From the NCBI RefSeq assembly GCF_002858925.1, contig NZ_PJRS01000017.1:1-64000 (forward strand): 64,000 nucleotides of DNA. Reading direction: 5' to 3'. Shown here in pieces: positions 25,515-34,110 of this stretch. The translations under genes were made by a program, and so were the position numbers. The first letter of the stretch is position 1. Each line of letters begins with the position of its first letter. This stretch comes from Caulobacter zeae (GTDB lineage: Bacteria > Pseudomonadota > Alphaproteobacteria > Caulobacterales > Caulobacteraceae). The notes beneath the pieces were generated by a model, which was given only the letters and a program-made list of their open reading frames with translations, was not told where the DNA came from and made no database searches.

Positions 25515-26906
25515 TCAGCCCGGCGAGACCATCTTTTCCGGACGGACGTACTGGTCGAACTCTTCGTTCGTCAGGTAGCCGCCGCCGACGGCTTCCTCGC
25601 GCAGGGTGGTGCCGTTCTTGTGGGCGGTCTTGGCGATCTTGGCGCAGATGTCGTAGCCCAGGCGGCCGTTCAGGGCCGTGACCAGCATCAGCGAGTTCTC
25701 GACGCCCTTCTGGATGTTGTCGATGCGCGGCTCGATGCCGACCACGCAGTTGTCGGTGAAGCTGATCGCCGCGTCGGCCAGCAGGCGCACCGACTGCAGG
25801 AAGTTGTAGGCCATCACCGGGTTGAAGACGTTCAGCTCGAAGTGGCCTTGCGACCCGGCGAAGGTCAGGGCGGCGTGGTTGCCGAACACCTGCACGCAGA
25901 CCTGGGTCAGGGCTTCACACTGGGTCGGGTTGACCTTGCCCGGCATGATCGACGAGCCCGGCTCGTTTTCCGGCAGGGCCAGTTCGCCCAGGCCCGCGCG
26001 CGGGCCCGAGCCCAGGAAGCGGATGTCGTTGGCGATCTTGAACAGCGAGGCGGCGACCGTGTTGATCGCGCCGTGGCTGAACACCATGGCGTCGTGGGCG
26101 GCCAGGGCCTCGAACTTGTTCGGAGCGGTGGTGAAGGGCAGGCCGGTAATGGCGGCGATGGCTTCGGCCACGCCTTCGGCGAAGCCGATCGGAGCGTTCA
26201 GGCCGGTGCCGACGGCGGTGCCGCCCTGGGCCAGTTGCATCAGCTTGGGCAAGGTCTGCTCGATGCGCTCGATGCCGTTCTCGACCTGCTGGGTGTAGCC
26301 GCCGAACTCCTGGCCCAGCGTCAGCGGGGTGGCGTCCTGGGTGTGGGTGCGGCCGATCTTGATGATCTCGGCCCAGGCTTCCGACTTGGCCTTCAGGGCC
26401 GCGTGCAGGTGCTTCAGCGCCGGCAGCAGGTCCGAGACGATCTGCTCGGCGCAGGCCACGTGCATCGCCGTCGGATAGGTGTCGTTCGACGACTGGCTCA
26501 TGTTGACGTGGTCGTTCGGGTGGACGGGCTTCTTGGTGCCCATCTCGCCGCCCAGGATCTCGATCGCGCGGTTCGAGATCACCTCGTTGGCGTTCATGTT
26601 CGACTGGGTGCCCGAGCCGGTCTGCCACACGACCAGCGGGAAGTGGTCGTTCAGCTTGCCTTCGATCACTTCGTTGGCGGCCTGGACGATGGCGTCCTTG
26701 AGGCCTGCGTCCAGCTTGCCGAGCTTGTGGTTGGTCTCGGCGGCGGCGCGCTTGACGATGCCCAGGGCCCGGACGACTGGCAGCGGCTGCTTTTCCCAGC
26801 CGATCTTGAAGTTGCCGAGGCTACGCTGGGCTTGCGCGCCCCAATAGCGGTCGGCGGCGACTTCGATGGGGCCGAAGGTGTCGGTCTCGGTGCGCGTGGC
26901 GGTCAT
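25515..26906 (-). CDS. fumC: Class II fumarate hydratase
   Basis: 463 residues from the ATG at 26906, the usual length of FumC. The superfamily signature [11 protein letters not shown] is present, together with the substrate-site motifs [20 protein letters not shown] and [10 protein letters not shown]. It hydrates fumarate to malate in the TCA cycle without an iron-sulphur cluster. An upstream in-frame start would add 19 residues with no homology and no better ribosome site. A strong terminator follows. Confidence 0.96.
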   Translation of the reverse strand: MTATRTETDTFGPIEVAADRYWGAQAQRSLGNFKIGWEKQPLPVVRALGIVKRAAAETNHKLGKLDAGLKDAIVQAANEVIEGKLNDHFPLVVWQTGSGTQSNMNANEVISNRAIEILGGEMGTKKPVHPNDHVNMSQSSNDTYPTAMHVACAEQIVSDLLPALKHLHAALKAKSEAWAEIIKIGRTHTQDATPLTLGQEFGGYTQQVENGIERIEQTLPKLMQLAQGGTAVGTGLNAPIGFAEGVAEAIAAITGLPFTTAPNKFEALAAHDAMVFSHGAINTVAASLFKIANDIRFLGSGPRAGLGELALPENEPGSSIMPGKVNPTQCEALTQVCVQVFGNHAALTFAGSQGHFELNVFNPVMAYNFLQSVRLLADAAISFTDNCVVGIEPRIDNIQKGVENSLMLVTALNGRLGYDICAKIAKTAHKNGTTLREEAVGGGYLTNEEFDQYVRPEKMVSPG

Positions 26907-27041
26907 GCGGGTCTCCCGGAAAACGGTCGAGGGGGGTCTAGACCCTGAGGGCCGCCAGGGCAACGCTCCCGACGCCGGTTGACACCAGGCGCGAGCATGC
27001 GAACCCTCCGCGCCCAGAAAAAGTGTTTGGGGGAAGCGTAC

Positions 27042-28196
27042 ATGGCGTCGGGCAAGGGCGGCGGTCGGATCGTCGCGCTGGATCTTCTGCGTGGTCTGGC
27101 GGTGGCCGGGATGATCATCGTGGTCAGTCCGGGATCATGGAGCCAGGTCTATGCGCCGCTGGCCCACGCGCCCTGGCACGGCTGGACGCCGGCCGACCTC
27201 GTCTTTCCGACCTTCCTGTTCTGCGTCGGCATGGCCATCGGCCTGTCGGTCCCGCGCCTGACGCCCGGCGACCGCGCCTCGGCCGGCTTCTGGATAAAGG
27301 TCGCGCGCCGCACGGCGATGCTGATCCTTCTCGGTCTGCTGCTCAACGCCCTGCCGAAGTTCGATTTCGCCCATCTCCGCCTGCCGGGCATCCTGCAACG
27401 CATCGGCCTCTGCTACGCGCTGGGCGTGGCGATCTGCGTGCTGGCCGCGCCGCGCGCCGGAAGCCGCCTGAAGTTCAGCTTCGTGGCCGTCACCGCGGCC
27501 GCCGTCGTCCTGCTGGCGATCTACTGGGCGCTGCTGGCCTTCGCGCCGGTTCCGGGCTTCGGCGCGGGACGGCTCGACTCGCACGGCTCGCTGCCGGCCT
27601 TCATCGACCGGGCGGTGATCACCATCCCGCACCTCTGGAAGCACGGCACGACCGAGGGCGTCGGCGTCACCTATGATCCCGAAGGCCTGCTCTCGACCCT
27701 GCCGGCCGCCGTCAACGTGCTGATCGGCGCGATCGCCGCGGCCTTGCTGGCGAGGGGCGGGGCCAGCCGCATCGCCCTGGCCCTGCTGTCGGCCGCGCTG
27801 ATCGCCGGCGGCCTGCTGCTGGACGGCGTCATGCCGATCAACAAGTCGATCTGGACGCCCAGCTTCGCCCTGCTGAGCAGCGGCCTGTCGATGGCGGCCC
27901 TGTTCGTGCTCGACCTGTTGGCGGGACTGAAGCCGGCGCTGAAGCTGGCCGCGCCGCTGACCATCTTCGGCGGCAACGCCATCCTGGCCTTCATCCTCTC
28001 GCAACTGCTGGGGATCTTCGGTTCGATGCCGCTGCTGCCGGGCGGCCATTCGGCCCAGGGACTGACCTACGACCTGGCCCTGCGCGTGATCCCCGACCCC
28101 AAGGCCGCGTCCCTTGCCTGCGCCCTGGCGGTGCTGGCCTTCATCCTGGCGATCCTGATCCCGCTGCATCGGCGCGGGATCCATTTGCGCCTCTAG
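27042..28196 (+). CDS. COG4299-type membrane acyltransferase (HGSNAT-like)
   Basis: 384 residues with about ten membrane segments. The N-terminal [19 protein letters not shown], then [20 protein letters not shown], and [14 protein letters not shown] are the hallmark of bacterial relatives of heparan-alpha-glucosaminide N-acetyltransferase (DUF5009 group). Members are thought to move acetyl groups across the membrane to a sugar; the bacterial substrate is unknown. ATG 27042 follows a GGGGGA site; an upstream in-frame ATG at 26979 is less likely. Confidence 0.8.
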   Translation: MASGKGGGRIVALDLLRGLAVAGMIIVVSPGSWSQVYAPLAHAPWHGWTPADLVFPTFLFCVGMAIGLSVPRLTPGDRASAGFWIKVARRTAMLILLGLLLNALPKFDFAHLRLPGILQRIGLCYALGVAICVLAAPRAGSRLKFSFVAVTAAAVVLLAIYWALLAFAPVPGFGAGRLDSHGSLPAFIDRAVITIPHLWKHGTTEGVGVTYDPEGLLSTLPAAVNVLIGAIAAALLARGGASRIALALLSAALIAGGLLLDGVMPINKSIWTPSFALLSSGLSMAALFVLDLLAGLKPALKLAAPLTIFGGNAILAFILSQLLGIFGSMPLLPGGHSAQGLTYDLALRVIPDPKAASLACALAVLAFILAILIPLHRRGIHLRL

Positions 28197-28258
28197 CCTC
28201 CGGGCGCGTAGACAGCGATCCGACGCTCGCCGCGCTGGCGGGCCCGGAGGCCTCGCGC

Positions 28259-28645
28259 TTGAACGACGACTGGACGCATCACGGCAAGGTCCGCGCCCGC
28301 GAGGCTGGGGGCGAACTGACCATCGTGGTCGACGGCCTGACCACCCAGGCCAAGTACTACAAGCCGCTGATCTACGAGTTCTTCCGCAAGAGCTGGCGTG
28401 GTTCGCGGCCCGCCTGGGGCGAGTTCTCGGTCGAGATCGGCATGGAGTTCGTCGGCGAGCCGCCGTGGCTGGACCTCGACAACCTAGCCAAGGCCCTGCT
28501 CGACGCCATCAAGGGCTATGCCTTTCACGACGACGCACAAGTCGCCCGGCTCCTGGTCGAGCGGCGCCCGGGCGAGCGCGAGCGGATCGTGATCGTGGTG
28601 CGAAAGCTAGAGTCGTGCTTTCTGCGGGGCACGCTCGAAGACTGA
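28259..28645 (+). CDS. RusA-family Holliday junction resolvase
   Basis: 128 residues starting at a TTG with GGAGG eight bases before it. The conserved core LDLDNLAKALLDAIKG followed by FHDDAQVARL supplies the DNxxK and DD/Q acidic residues of RusA nucleases, which resolve four-way DNA junctions. RusA genes are usually carried by lambdoid prophages, but no other phage gene is adjacent. The last 39 bases overlap the end of the convergent membrane-protein gene. Confidence 0.8.
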   Translation: MNDDWTHHGKVRAREAGGELTIVVDGLTTQAKYYKPLIYEFFRKSWRGSRPAWGEFSVEIGMEFVGEPPWLDLDNLAKALLDAIKGYAFHDDAQVARLLVERRPGERERIVIVVRKLESCFLRGTLED

Positions 28646-28999
28646 CGCCCCGATCGAGATGTAGAGCACGATCAGGAAGGCGAGATAGCGCCCGAGACTC
28701 GACGGTTCGGCGCCGGGCGCCAGGGGCACGAGGCCCAGCAGGATCAGGTTCGCCGCCGCGACGCCGGGCAGGGCGAAGGCCATGGCCGGATAGAGCCGAC
28801 GGCCGCGGGGAATCCGCAGCAGACGCGCCACGGCCTGGAAGGCGAAGGTGGCCAGCGCCGCCGCCAGGAAGGCGTTGAGGGCGTAGAACCAGAAGGCCCG
28901 CTCGATCAGCGCGCTGCCGAAAGCGCCGTAGAATAGAGTGGCGGCCAGCCAGGCGCCGAGGCCGGCTCCGGCCAGGATGCAGACGTTCCGTTTCGACAC
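28607..28999 (-). CDS. Small four-span membrane protein (DUF5367-like)
   Basis: 130 residues from a GTG at 28999 that has GGGAG eight bases upstream. Four hydrophobic segments: CILAGAGLGAWLAATLFYG, FYALNAFLAAALATFAF, AMAFALPGVAAANLILLGL and YLAFLIVLYISIGASVF. The order resembles DUF5367 proteins; function is unknown. It overlaps the 3' end of the RusA gene by 39 bases. Confidence 0.55.
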   Translation of the reverse strand: MSKRNVCILAGAGLGAWLAATLFYGAFGSALIERAFWFYALNAFLAAALATFAFQAVARLLRIPRGRRLYPAMAFALPGVAAANLILLGLVPLAPGAEPSSLGRYLAFLIVLYISIGASVFERAPQKARL

Positions 29000-29054
29000 G
29001 CGCGAACTCCCCCATCGTCGCCACGACGGGGGAGACTGCACGCGGCGTGCCGGA

Positions 29055-31175
29055 TCAGGTGTTCCAGAACTCGAGGAAGCCCCAGGCGGCCAGCACTACC
29101 GAGAAGCCGATGAAGATCAGCGCCGTGACCGTGAAGCATAGCTTGCGCAGGTCGTTCCAGCTGTCGACGCGTCGGCCGCCGCGCCAGACGACTGGCACCA
29201 TGGCCAGGGTCAGCAGGGTCAGCAGGGTGGCGATGAAGGCGCAGGCCGAAGCCGTCAGTAGCCAGCCGCTGGGCCAGCCGAAGACCACGGCGGCGACGTC
29301 GCCCGAACCCAGCGCAAAGGCGCCCACGCAGGCGATCGCCGTCAGCCACAGCACCGCCTGGGTGGTCTGCAGAAGGCTGGCGCGGGCCTGGCTGGTGGTC
29401 TGGCGGGTGTCGCGGCGGCTGCGTACGAACACGCCGGCCAGGGTGGCGATCGAGGCCAGGGCGGCCAGCAGGGTCATGCCGGCCAGCACGCCCTGCTTGA
29501 ACAGAGAGCCGACCCGCTCGTAGGCGGCGACGCCTGACGGGGCGAAGAACCGCGCGGCCGCACCGTCCTGACGCTGGAAGACCAGCATGTCGGCGCCGTC
29601 GGCGGCCTTGAAGACGTCCTCACGGTCGGTGGGCAGCCACAGGCGGGTCTGGCCGTCGGTCGTGATGGCGAGGCCGCCCTGGTCGCTGACCCGGACCTTG
29701 GCCACGCCGATCAGGCGGTTCACGAAACCCTCCAGGCCGCCATAGGCGCGGCGGTCGGTCAGGTAGTCGCCCTCATAGACGGCGGCCGCCTGGGCCGAGA
29801 GCGGGGTGAACGCCGGCACGGCGCGGGCCGGAGCGTAGAAGCGTTCGACGATGGCCGCGGGCAGGGTGGCCGGCAGGCTTTGGCCGGTGTCGGTGTTGAC
29901 CGAGACGAAGACGCCCAGGCCCAGGTCGGGCGCGATGACCATGTTGGAGTGGAACCACAGGGTGGCGCCGGCATGGCCGAAGCCGCGGCGATTGCCGGGC
30001 AGGGCGATGTCCTGGAAGCCGCTGTTCATGCCCGCTGCGCCGGCCGCGGGCCGATAGCTGGGCGTGCGGAAGGCCTGGGCGGCGCGCGCCGAGAACACGG
30101 TGCGGCCGTCGATCGTCCCGCCGTTCAGCAGCAGGGTCATGTAGCGGGCCATGTCGGCGGCGGTGCTCGAGGCCGAGCCGGCCGGGGCGATCTGGCCGAT
30201 GAACTCGATCGGCTGGGCCTGCAGGCCCAGCGGCGTCCAGCGATAGCCTTGGGCCATGTCGGCGGCGAGGGCCGGGGCCATCGGCGCGGGCAGGTCGTCG
30301 CGCCAGGCGCGCGGCTCGCGGAAGGTTGTGCGGGTCAGGCCGGCGGGCACGATCACGCGCTCGGCGATCAGGTCCTCGAACGGCTTGGCGCCGGTGTTGG
30401 CCAGGGCCGCGCCGACCAGGGCGACGCCGTAGTTCGAATAGGCCGGCAGCACGCCGGGCTCGCGCACCCGGTTGGGCCGTTCCTGGCGCAGATAGACGTC
30501 CAGCGGCCGGATGCGGCGCTCGTCGCGCTCGAACAGCTGGCCCAGGGCGCGGTCCTCGAAGCCGGGCGTGTGGTTGTAGAGGTCGCGCACCCGCACCGGG
30601 TTCTTCTTGCCCTGGTCGCGGACCTGAAGCTTCTCGGGCAGGTAGACGTTGATCGGCGTGTCGGGGCGGATGCGGCCGGCGTCGATCTCGTTCTGCAGGG
30701 CGATCCAGGTGAAGGTCTTGGAGATCGAGCCGATACGGAACAGCGTGCGGTCCGGATCGACGCGGCGCCCATCGGCCAGGCCGGCGACGCCATAGCCCTT
30801 CTTCAGCACGACCTGGCCGTTCTGCACTACCGACACGGTGACGCCGGCGATGTGGTCCTGGTTCATCGAGCGGCGGACGAAACCGTCGACGAAGGCTTCC
30901 AGCTCAGGCGCGGGCAGGGGCGTGACGCCGGGGAGGGCGGGCGCGACGGGAGGCGTCGCGGCGGGCGCGGCGGCCGGTGCGGGCGGACGTGCTGCGCGAA
31001 CGGCCGGCGCGGTCCTTGGCGTCGCCGTCGCCGGAGCGGGCGCCGAAGCGCGCGGCGCGGTCGATATGGGGGCTGTCGGCGCCGTGCCTTGGCTCGTGGC
31101 GCTGCTCGCGCCCCCCAGCCAGATCCCCACGACCGCCGCGCACCGCGCGACCTTGGACGACAAACGCAACGTCAC
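29055..31175 (-). CDS. Serine hydrolase, class C beta-lactamase/PBP-like, with C-terminal membrane domain
   Basis: 706 residues from a GTG with GAGGT eight bases upstream (a TTG at 31205 is the alternative). A signal sequence and a long Ala/Pro linker lead to a beta-lactamase-fold domain with the SxxK nucleophile in FRIGSISKTF, the YxN motif in AYSNYGVAL and HAG in RGFGHAGATLWF. The last 170 residues carry four membrane segments. Proteins of this layout act on D-amino-acid peptides or esters at the periplasmic face; true beta-lactamase activity is not implied. Confidence 0.85.
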   Translation of the reverse strand: MTLRLSSKVARCAAVVGIWLGGASSATSQGTAPTAPISTAPRASAPAPATATPRTAPAVRAARPPAPAAAPAATPPVAPALPGVTPLPAPELEAFVDGFVRRSMNQDHIAGVTVSVVQNGQVVLKKGYGVAGLADGRRVDPDRTLFRIGSISKTFTWIALQNEIDAGRIRPDTPINVYLPEKLQVRDQGKKNPVRVRDLYNHTPGFEDRALGQLFERDERRIRPLDVYLRQERPNRVREPGVLPAYSNYGVALVGAALANTGAKPFEDLIAERVIVPAGLTRTTFREPRAWRDDLPAPMAPALAADMAQGYRWTPLGLQAQPIEFIGQIAPAGSASSTAADMARYMTLLLNGGTIDGRTVFSARAAQAFRTPSYRPAAGAAGMNSGFQDIALPGNRRGFGHAGATLWFHSNMVIAPDLGLGVFVSVNTDTGQSLPATLPAAIVERFYAPARAVPAFTPLSAQAAAVYEGDYLTDRRAYGGLEGFVNRLIGVAKVRVSDQGGLAITTDGQTRLWLPTDREDVFKAADGADMLVFQRQDGAAARFFAPSGVAAYERVGSLFKQGVLAGMTLLAALASIATLAGVFVRSRRDTRQTTSQARASLLQTTQAVLWLTAIACVGAFALGSGDVAAVVFGWPSGWLLTASACAFIATLLTLLTLAMVPVVWRGGRRVDSWNDLRKLCFTVTALIFIGFSVVLAAWGFLEFWNT

Positions 31176-31281
31176 GTATCCCACCTCGCCGATAGAGCCC
31201 CTCAAGGCCTTCTTAGGCCAATTCGCGCGGCGAGGGACACCGGCGCCGGGAAGAAAACTGCCCCTGCGTCAGTCGGGCTGT

Positions 31282-32082
31282 TCAGTTTCCAGCCGGCGGC
31301 GGTGAAGCAGCCGGCGGCGGCGCCGGCTTTCGCGCCTTGGCGAAGGCGTAGAGCGGCAGAAGGGGGCGCAGTTCGGGGCCGATCCACATCTGCGGCTCCG
31401 ACGGCGGGGTCATGCCGGTGTCGACTTCCTTGCGGGCGACGCAGGCCTGCACCGCACGGCCCAGGGCCACAAAGTCACGGGCCTTGCCGATCTCGGCCAG
31501 GAAGCAATCGTCGAAGTAGGGATAGCGATCGCTCTCGCCGCAGCCGAACGAGGTGCGGTCCGGGCGCGCGGCGGTCAGGATCATGCGGTCGTCGCGCTCC
31601 AGCGCCGGCACGAACACGCCCGAGAAGCAGGCCGAGACCACCACGATCGAGGGGCGTCCCGGACAGGCGCCGTCGACGATCGCCGCCAGGCGCTGGGGAC
31701 GCAGGACCTTGTCGCCCATGACCACGCCCTCGGGGGCGCCGTGCGAGGTGATGTAGACGAGGCAGCCGGCGGAGGAGGCCGCCGCGGCCGAGGTCAGGCC
31801 CGCCTGGATCGACTTGGGATCGGAGGCTGCCACGCCTTGCGACGGATAGCGCCTGGGGCGCGTCGAGAACTGGGCCGGGGCGGGGAAGCCCAGCGCGGTC
31901 AGGCTTTGGGAGACGTCGCGGCGGGCATTGTCGAAGGCTTCGGTCGAGCCGCCGGAATGGGCGCGGAAATCGCCGGCCACGACCACGGCGGCCCAGCGGT
32001 CGAAAGGGCCTTCGGCATGGGCGGGCGCGATGGCCAGCAGGGTCAGCAGCAGGCCGATCAGGAGGCTCGTGGTCCGGCCCAT
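31282..32082 (-). CDS. Exported C13-type (legumain/caspase-like) cysteine peptidase
   Basis: 266 residues with a signal peptide (LLIGLLLTLLAIAPAHA). The clan CD catalytic dyad is recognisable: histidine in LVYITSHGAPEG and cysteine in IVVVSACFSGVF, each after a hydrophobic strand, as in legumains and caspases. AVVVAGDFRAHSGG at the N-terminus is the first strand of the fold. The C-terminus is Pro-rich. It would act in the periplasm; substrates are unknown. Confidence 0.8.
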   Translation of the reverse strand: MGRTTSLLIGLLLTLLAIAPAHAEGPFDRWAAVVVAGDFRAHSGGSTEAFDNARRDVSQSLTALGFPAPAQFSTRPRRYPSQGVAASDPKSIQAGLTSAAAASSAGCLVYITSHGAPEGVVMGDKVLRPQRLAAIVDGACPGRPSIVVVSACFSGVFVPALERDDRMILTAARPDRTSFGCGESDRYPYFDDCFLAEIGKARDFVALGRAVQACVARKEVDTGMTPPSEPQMWIGPELRPLLPLYAFAKARKPAPPPAASPPPAGN

Positions 32083-32089
32083 GGCGCGT

Positions 32090-32560
32090 CTATTTCTTGA
32101 ACTTGGCGAAGGGCGTCGGCAGCGCCGTGCCCGTCGACGTGGCCAGCAGCCGGCCTTCCGCGTCGTAGAGTTCGCCTTCCATGAAACAGACCGTGCGTCC
32201 CCATTTCACCACTCGACCGACGCCGCGCAGCGGACCCGGCATGGCCGGCCGCAGGAAGCTGGTTTTCATCTCGAGGGTGGGGACCACATGGGTCATGCCC
32301 GAGGCGATCATGCCGGCCACCGACATGCATTCGTCCAGCATGGCGCAGACGAAGCCGCCCTGGACCTGGCCCATCGGGTTGGCCAGCAGGTCGGCGCGGG
32401 CGTCGAAGGCGATCTCGACGCGGCGCTCGGCCTGGCTGACGGCGGTCAGGCGAAAGCCCAGCGTGCGGGCGCTGGGCGGCGGGTTCTTGGAAGCGTGGAA
32501 GCGCGCGAGGATCGCCTCGTCGGTGAGGGTTTGGGTCTCCTCCGAGGCGATGTCGCTCAA
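32090..32560 (-). CDS. PaaI-family hotdog thioesterase
   Basis: 156 residues beginning at a TTG three bases after the sspB stop, with GGAAGAAG as the likely ribosome site. The hotdog-fold core MGQVQGGFVCAMLDECMSVA carries the G-G-x-x-x-x-x-x-D/E pattern of PaaI-type acyl-CoA thioesterases, followed by LEMKTSFLRPA. It probably hydrolyses a cytoplasmic aryl- or acyl-CoA. It is co-oriented with sspB and likely co-transcribed. Confidence 0.85.
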   Translation of the reverse strand: MSDIASEETQTLTDEAILARFHASKNPPPSARTLGFRLTAVSQAERRVEIAFDARADLLANPMGQVQGGFVCAMLDECMSVAGMIASGMTHVVPTLEMKTSFLRPAMPGPLRGVGRVVKWGRTVCFMEGELYDAEGRLLATSTGTALPTPFAKFKK

Positions 32561-32563
32561 GGC

Positions 32564-33043
32564 TTACTTCTTCCGGAACTGGTCGAGGGAGATGATCTTG
32601 GGGGCCTCGTCGCCATCGGCGGTGGGCGGGGTGGGCTCGGGCTCCGGCTCGACCGGCGCGGGCTCGATCTCGGGCGCTTCGAACTGAAGGGCGAACTGCA
32701 CCGACGGATCGTAGAAGCGGGTCACGGCGGCGTACGGGATCGACAAGCGCTTGGGCTGGCCGCCGAATTTCAGCGTCACCGAGAAGAAGGTCTCGCCCGG
32801 CGCCAGGTCCCAGTACTGGTGCTGCAGGATGATCGTCATCTCGTCGGGATACTTGCCGAGCAGGTCCTGGGGCGCCGAGACGCCGGCGGCCTGGGTCTTG
32901 AAGGTGATGTAGAGATGGTGCGGCTCGGGCAGGCCGCCGGGCGCGGCGGCCTTCTTCAGCGCAGCCTTCACGACGCCGCGCAGGGCGTCCTGGGCCATGG
33001 CCTCGTACTGCATCAGGTCTTCTGTCGGAGGAGTGCGGGCCAT
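32564..33043 (-). CDS. sspB: ClpXP adaptor SspB (alphaproteobacterial type)
   Basis: 159 residues, starting at MARTPPTEDLMQYEAMAQ. The substrate-binding domain is highly characteristic of the Caulobacter protein: GLPEPHHLYITFKT, YPDEMTIILQHQYWDL, SVTLKFGGQPKRLSIPY and TRFYDPSVQFALQF. An acidic Pro-rich tether leads to the C-terminal ClpX-binding peptide PKIISLDQFRKK. SspB captures proteins carrying the tmRNA-encoded tag and hands them to ClpXP. The tmRNA gene lies about 100 bases upstream on the same strand. Confidence 0.95.
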   Translation of the reverse strand: MARTPPTEDLMQYEAMAQDALRGVVKAALKKAAAPGGLPEPHHLYITFKTQAAGVSAPQDLLGKYPDEMTIILQHQYWDLAPGETFFSVTLKFGGQPKRLSIPYAAVTRFYDPSVQFALQFEAPEIEPAPVEPEPEPTPPTADGDEAPKIISLDQFRKK

Positions 33044-33144
33044 GGGTCTTCGATTAAGCAAAAACGACAAATCCAGCGGCCAGCGTAACCTGTCGCGGGC
33101 TTGCGGCAAAGGCGCCCGTATACGGTAGCGGCGTACAAATTTTT

Positions 33145-33580
33145 GGGGGTGGCCGATGGCGTCGAAAAGCGGCGGATTCCGTCGCCAAGCTCGCTGATAG
33201 CGTCCTGGAAGGGACGGTGAGAGCTATCTGCTTTTCTGGAAAGTGGAGGGATTCTGTTGCCAGGCTCCCTCCGGGCCCCGCCTAGGGATCTGAACCCCTA
33301 GGACTTAAGAGGCGAATTCACCTGCACCGCATTACGCAGCGACGGCGAACTCTTCAGCGAAGTTATCGTTCGCATTTAGTTTAAAGGCCCGAAACGGTGG
33401 GCCAAGCCGAGAGAAAGCAAACACCTTTACACGTCTGTCGATGCTGATCGGCCCCATGCAGTCCCGTGATAACTCGGGAGAGATTTGGTGGAGCCGCCGG
33501 GAATCGCACCCGGGTCCAGTCCGCTTATTACGTGCGCGTTTATCCCCATAGTTCGGCCGAAGCCGGACGAACTGAATATA
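33145..33580 (-). ncRNA. ssrA: tmRNA, circularly permuted two-piece form
   Basis: Read on the minus strand, the acceptor piece comes first: a hairpin at about 33545-33566, then the T-arm and acceptor stem ending in GGCTCCACCA at 33486. After about 30 bases (33456-33485) the coding piece begins GGGGCCGATC (33455), whose first bases pair with the acceptor end; ACGTGT just after pairs with GCACGT in the acceptor piece (helix P2). The tag frame follows, then a CCTAGGG hairpin and a pseudoknot (GGAGGGA/TCCCTCC with CTGG/CCAG). The permuted order is the one found in alphaproteobacteria. Outer ends are approximate. Confidence 0.93.
33332..33373 (-). other. Proteolysis-tag reading frame of tmRNA
   Basis: Thirteen codons plus TAA: ANDNFAEEFAVAA, with resume codon GCG at 33373. 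With the alanine charged on tmRNA the tag is AANDNFAEEFAVAA, the tag known from Caulobacter. Confidence 0.95.
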
Positions 33581-33612
33581 GGCCCTCGGGGCCGCGGATG
33601 GAAGGGGCGCGG

Positions 33613-33840
33613 CTAAACCGTCCCCAGGCTGAGGCGGCCATCGGAAAGGCGGCCGGTGACCACGGCGCCGTGGTCCTCGAACAGTTTCAGGGTTTCGCCG
33701 ACCAGGACGTAGGCGCCGGTGAAGACGCTGTCGGGACTGGCGTGGACCTCGACGAAACGGCCGTCGGGGCGCAGTTCCAGGCTGAAGCGGCCATCGGGCG
33801 AGGACCAGACGCCGGAGACGGGGAGGTGGTCGATCATCAT
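33613..33840 (-). CDS. Small Atu4866-like beta-barrel protein
   Basis: 75 residues: HLPVSGVWSSPDGRFSLEL, RPDGRFVEVH, FTGAYVLVGETLKLFED, GRLSDGRLS. The repeated W-x-S-x-D-G / P-D-G-R strand turns resemble the small lipocalin-like Atu4866 domain. Two adjacent ATGs at 33840 are preceded by GGAGG with nine bases between. Its start overlaps the stop of the tiny membrane frame upstream (ATGA). Function unknown. Confidence 0.7.
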   Translation of the reverse strand: MMIDHLPVSGVWSSPDGRFSLELRPDGRFVEVHASPDSVFTGAYVLVGETLKLFEDHGAVVTGRLSDGRLSLGTV

Positions 33841-33971
33841 GGCAGGATCCTCCAGGTGGAAGCGGACGAGAGCAGGGCGGGCAGGGCGGCCATCGCGCAG
33901 GCGCCGGCCCAGAGGGCGACGGCGAACCAGCGCGGCGCCGCCGTCGCGCGACGGGGCATGTGGCGGGTCAT
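33837..33971 (-). CDS. 44-residue putative membrane protein coupled to the Atu4866-like gene
   Basis: A short frame with a positively charged start (MTRHMPRRATAAPR) and one hydrophobic segment (WFAVALWAGACAMAALPALL). Its TGA overlaps the ATG of the following gene, and the GGAGG serving that gene lies inside this frame, which is the usual arrangement of coupled genes. No good ribosome site was seen before its own ATG, so expression is uncertain. Confidence 0.4.
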   Translation of the reverse strand: MTRHMPRRATAAPRWFAVALWAGACAMAALPALLSSASTWRILP

Positions 33972-34110
33972 GGCCAGGCTTTGATTTGGGGTTTGGTTTG
34001 GGGGAACGCCGCAGGGGAGCTACGGCGGAACAGGGCCAATATGACCCGGCCAGCTGTCCAGCCGGTAGAGCGATGCTCCGGGTTGATTGCACGATCCTGC
34101 GGATCTGCGG

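Noticed and set aside
28259..28645. RusA gene as sign of a prophage
   Set aside because: Flanking genes are an acyltransferase and small membrane protein; no structural, lysis or integrase gene is present.
33613..34092. 159-codon minus frame including the Atu4866-like protein
   Set aside because: Its first half has no family likeness; the ATG at 33840 with GGAGG and the separate 44-codon coupled frame explain the region better.
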